In this document: positions 5,443 through 5,799 of the stretch, one piece after another | Layout of the letters: every line of letters begins with the position of its first letter | How positions within the stretch are numbered: the stretch's first letter is position 1 | From: Methanosarcinaceae archaeon | GTDB taxonomy: Archaea; Halobacteriota; Methanosarcinia; Methanosarcinales; Methanosarcinaceae | Direction of reading: 5' to 3' | Assembly (NCBI GenBank): GCA_030655675.1 | Contig: JAUSPM010000275.1 | Span: 1 to 5,799 of the forward strand | Length of the DNA: 5,799 bases | Made by a program: the position numbers and the translations under genes | The notes under the pieces: model-generated | Told to the model about the DNA's origin: nothing | Database searches by the model: none | Seen by the model: only the letters and a program-made list of their open reading frames with translations

Positions 5443-5799
5443 ATGAAAACAAGAAGGAATACAAATTTGAAATTAATACTGCCGCTAATCGCAGCATTGC
5501 TGATATTTCTTGCAATGCCTGCACAGGCTGCATTTCCCGAACACTTTGATTTCGGGGAGAACTATTATACGGTCTACGGCGGTCCTAACCTGACTGCGAG
5601 CGTGCTTGGTAATACTGAATTTTCACGAGGAGATACAGTCACTGTCAGTATAAACCTGATGAATAAGGGATTGATCACGGGATTTAAAGTAGAGAAGGAT
5701 CTCTCTATCCCTGCAAGTGATCTTGATCAAAAACTCCAGTCTACAGAATTTACTTATGAGGCACAAAAGACCACAGCAATCGGGATTGTGGGTTTTTTA
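5443..5799 (+). CDS. Second COG1361-type secreted protein, paralogue of the preceding gene (partial, runs off the window)
   Basis: Only the first 119 codons are present; the frame is open to the last base. The N-terminus is a clear signal peptide (basic MKTRRNTNLK, hydrophobic core 11-25, likely cleavage after MPAQA near residue 29). From residue 40 it aligns without gaps to the preceding protein for 43 residues (NYYTVYGGPNLTASVLG... INLMNKG...GFK), 26 identical by eye, and again at YEAQKTTAIGI versus YETMRTTAIGI. So the two genes are tandem duplicates that have diverged. N49 is in an NLT sequon. The ATG at 5443 has GAGGG six bases upstream, a better site than that of its neighbour. By analogy a CARDB-like region and a C-terminal membrane anchor are expected beyond the window, but they are not seen. 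It is probably part of the exporter operon or a closely linked unit. Confidence 0.88.
   Translation, partial: MKTRRNTNLKLILPLIAALLIFLAMPAQAAFPEHFDFGENYYTVYGGPNLTASVLGNTEFSRGDTVTVSINLMNKGLITGFKVEKDLSIPASDLDQKLQSTEFTYEAQKTTAIGIVGFL

Noticed and set aside
1..5799. tRNA, rRNA or insertion sequence
   Set aside because: No tRNA arm pattern, rRNA-like block, transposase gene or terminal inverted repeat was recognised on either strand by reading.

Overview
The window looks like a chromosomal segment of a methanogenic archaeon of the Methanosarcinales type (Methanolobus, Methanococcoides or Methanosarcina-like). Reasons: AT-rich TATA boxes of the archaeal kind ahead of genes, oligo-T tracts after genes, moderate to low GC, only occasional Shine-Dalgarno sites, and a gene set (TetR regulator, HAE3-type RND exporter, secreted COG1361 / S-layer-associated proteins) that is typical of that group. 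This assignment is inference from gene content and style; no marker gene is present.

Layout. Positions 1-263 hold at most the last codons of an upstream gene, a small hairpin and a T-tract, then a promoter. At 264-587 (+) lies a small two-helix membrane protein of unknown function. It converges on, and overlaps by 23 bp, an uncharacterised 121-residue protein at 565-930 (-). A perfect 8-bp hairpin with T-tracts sits at this junction. At 1030-1632 (-) is a TetR-family repressor, separated from the 121-residue gene by about 100 bp that carry a T7 tract and TATA-like sequences.

The centre of interest is the 201-bp divergent region 1633-1833 between the TetR gene and the exporter. It holds two back-to-back TATA boxes and a set of TGAC-N-GTCA palindromes placed almost symmetrically: one perfect palindrome about 24 bp downstream of each TATA box (where transcription should start) and a second about 16 bp further into each leader. 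This is a convincing operator array for autoregulated TetR control of both genes.

Rightwards, 1834-4272 (+) encodes an 812-residue, 12-helix RND/MMPL exporter of the HAE3 family. Six bases later comes a 370-residue secreted, C-terminally anchored COG1361-type protein (4279-5391), and then the beginning of a paralogue of it (5443 to the window edge). The simplest reading is a regulated export module: the TetR protein senses a ligand, derepresses the RND pump, and one or two cell-surface anchored proteins are made with the pump, perhaps as extracytoplasmic partners. The substrate cannot be told from the sequence.
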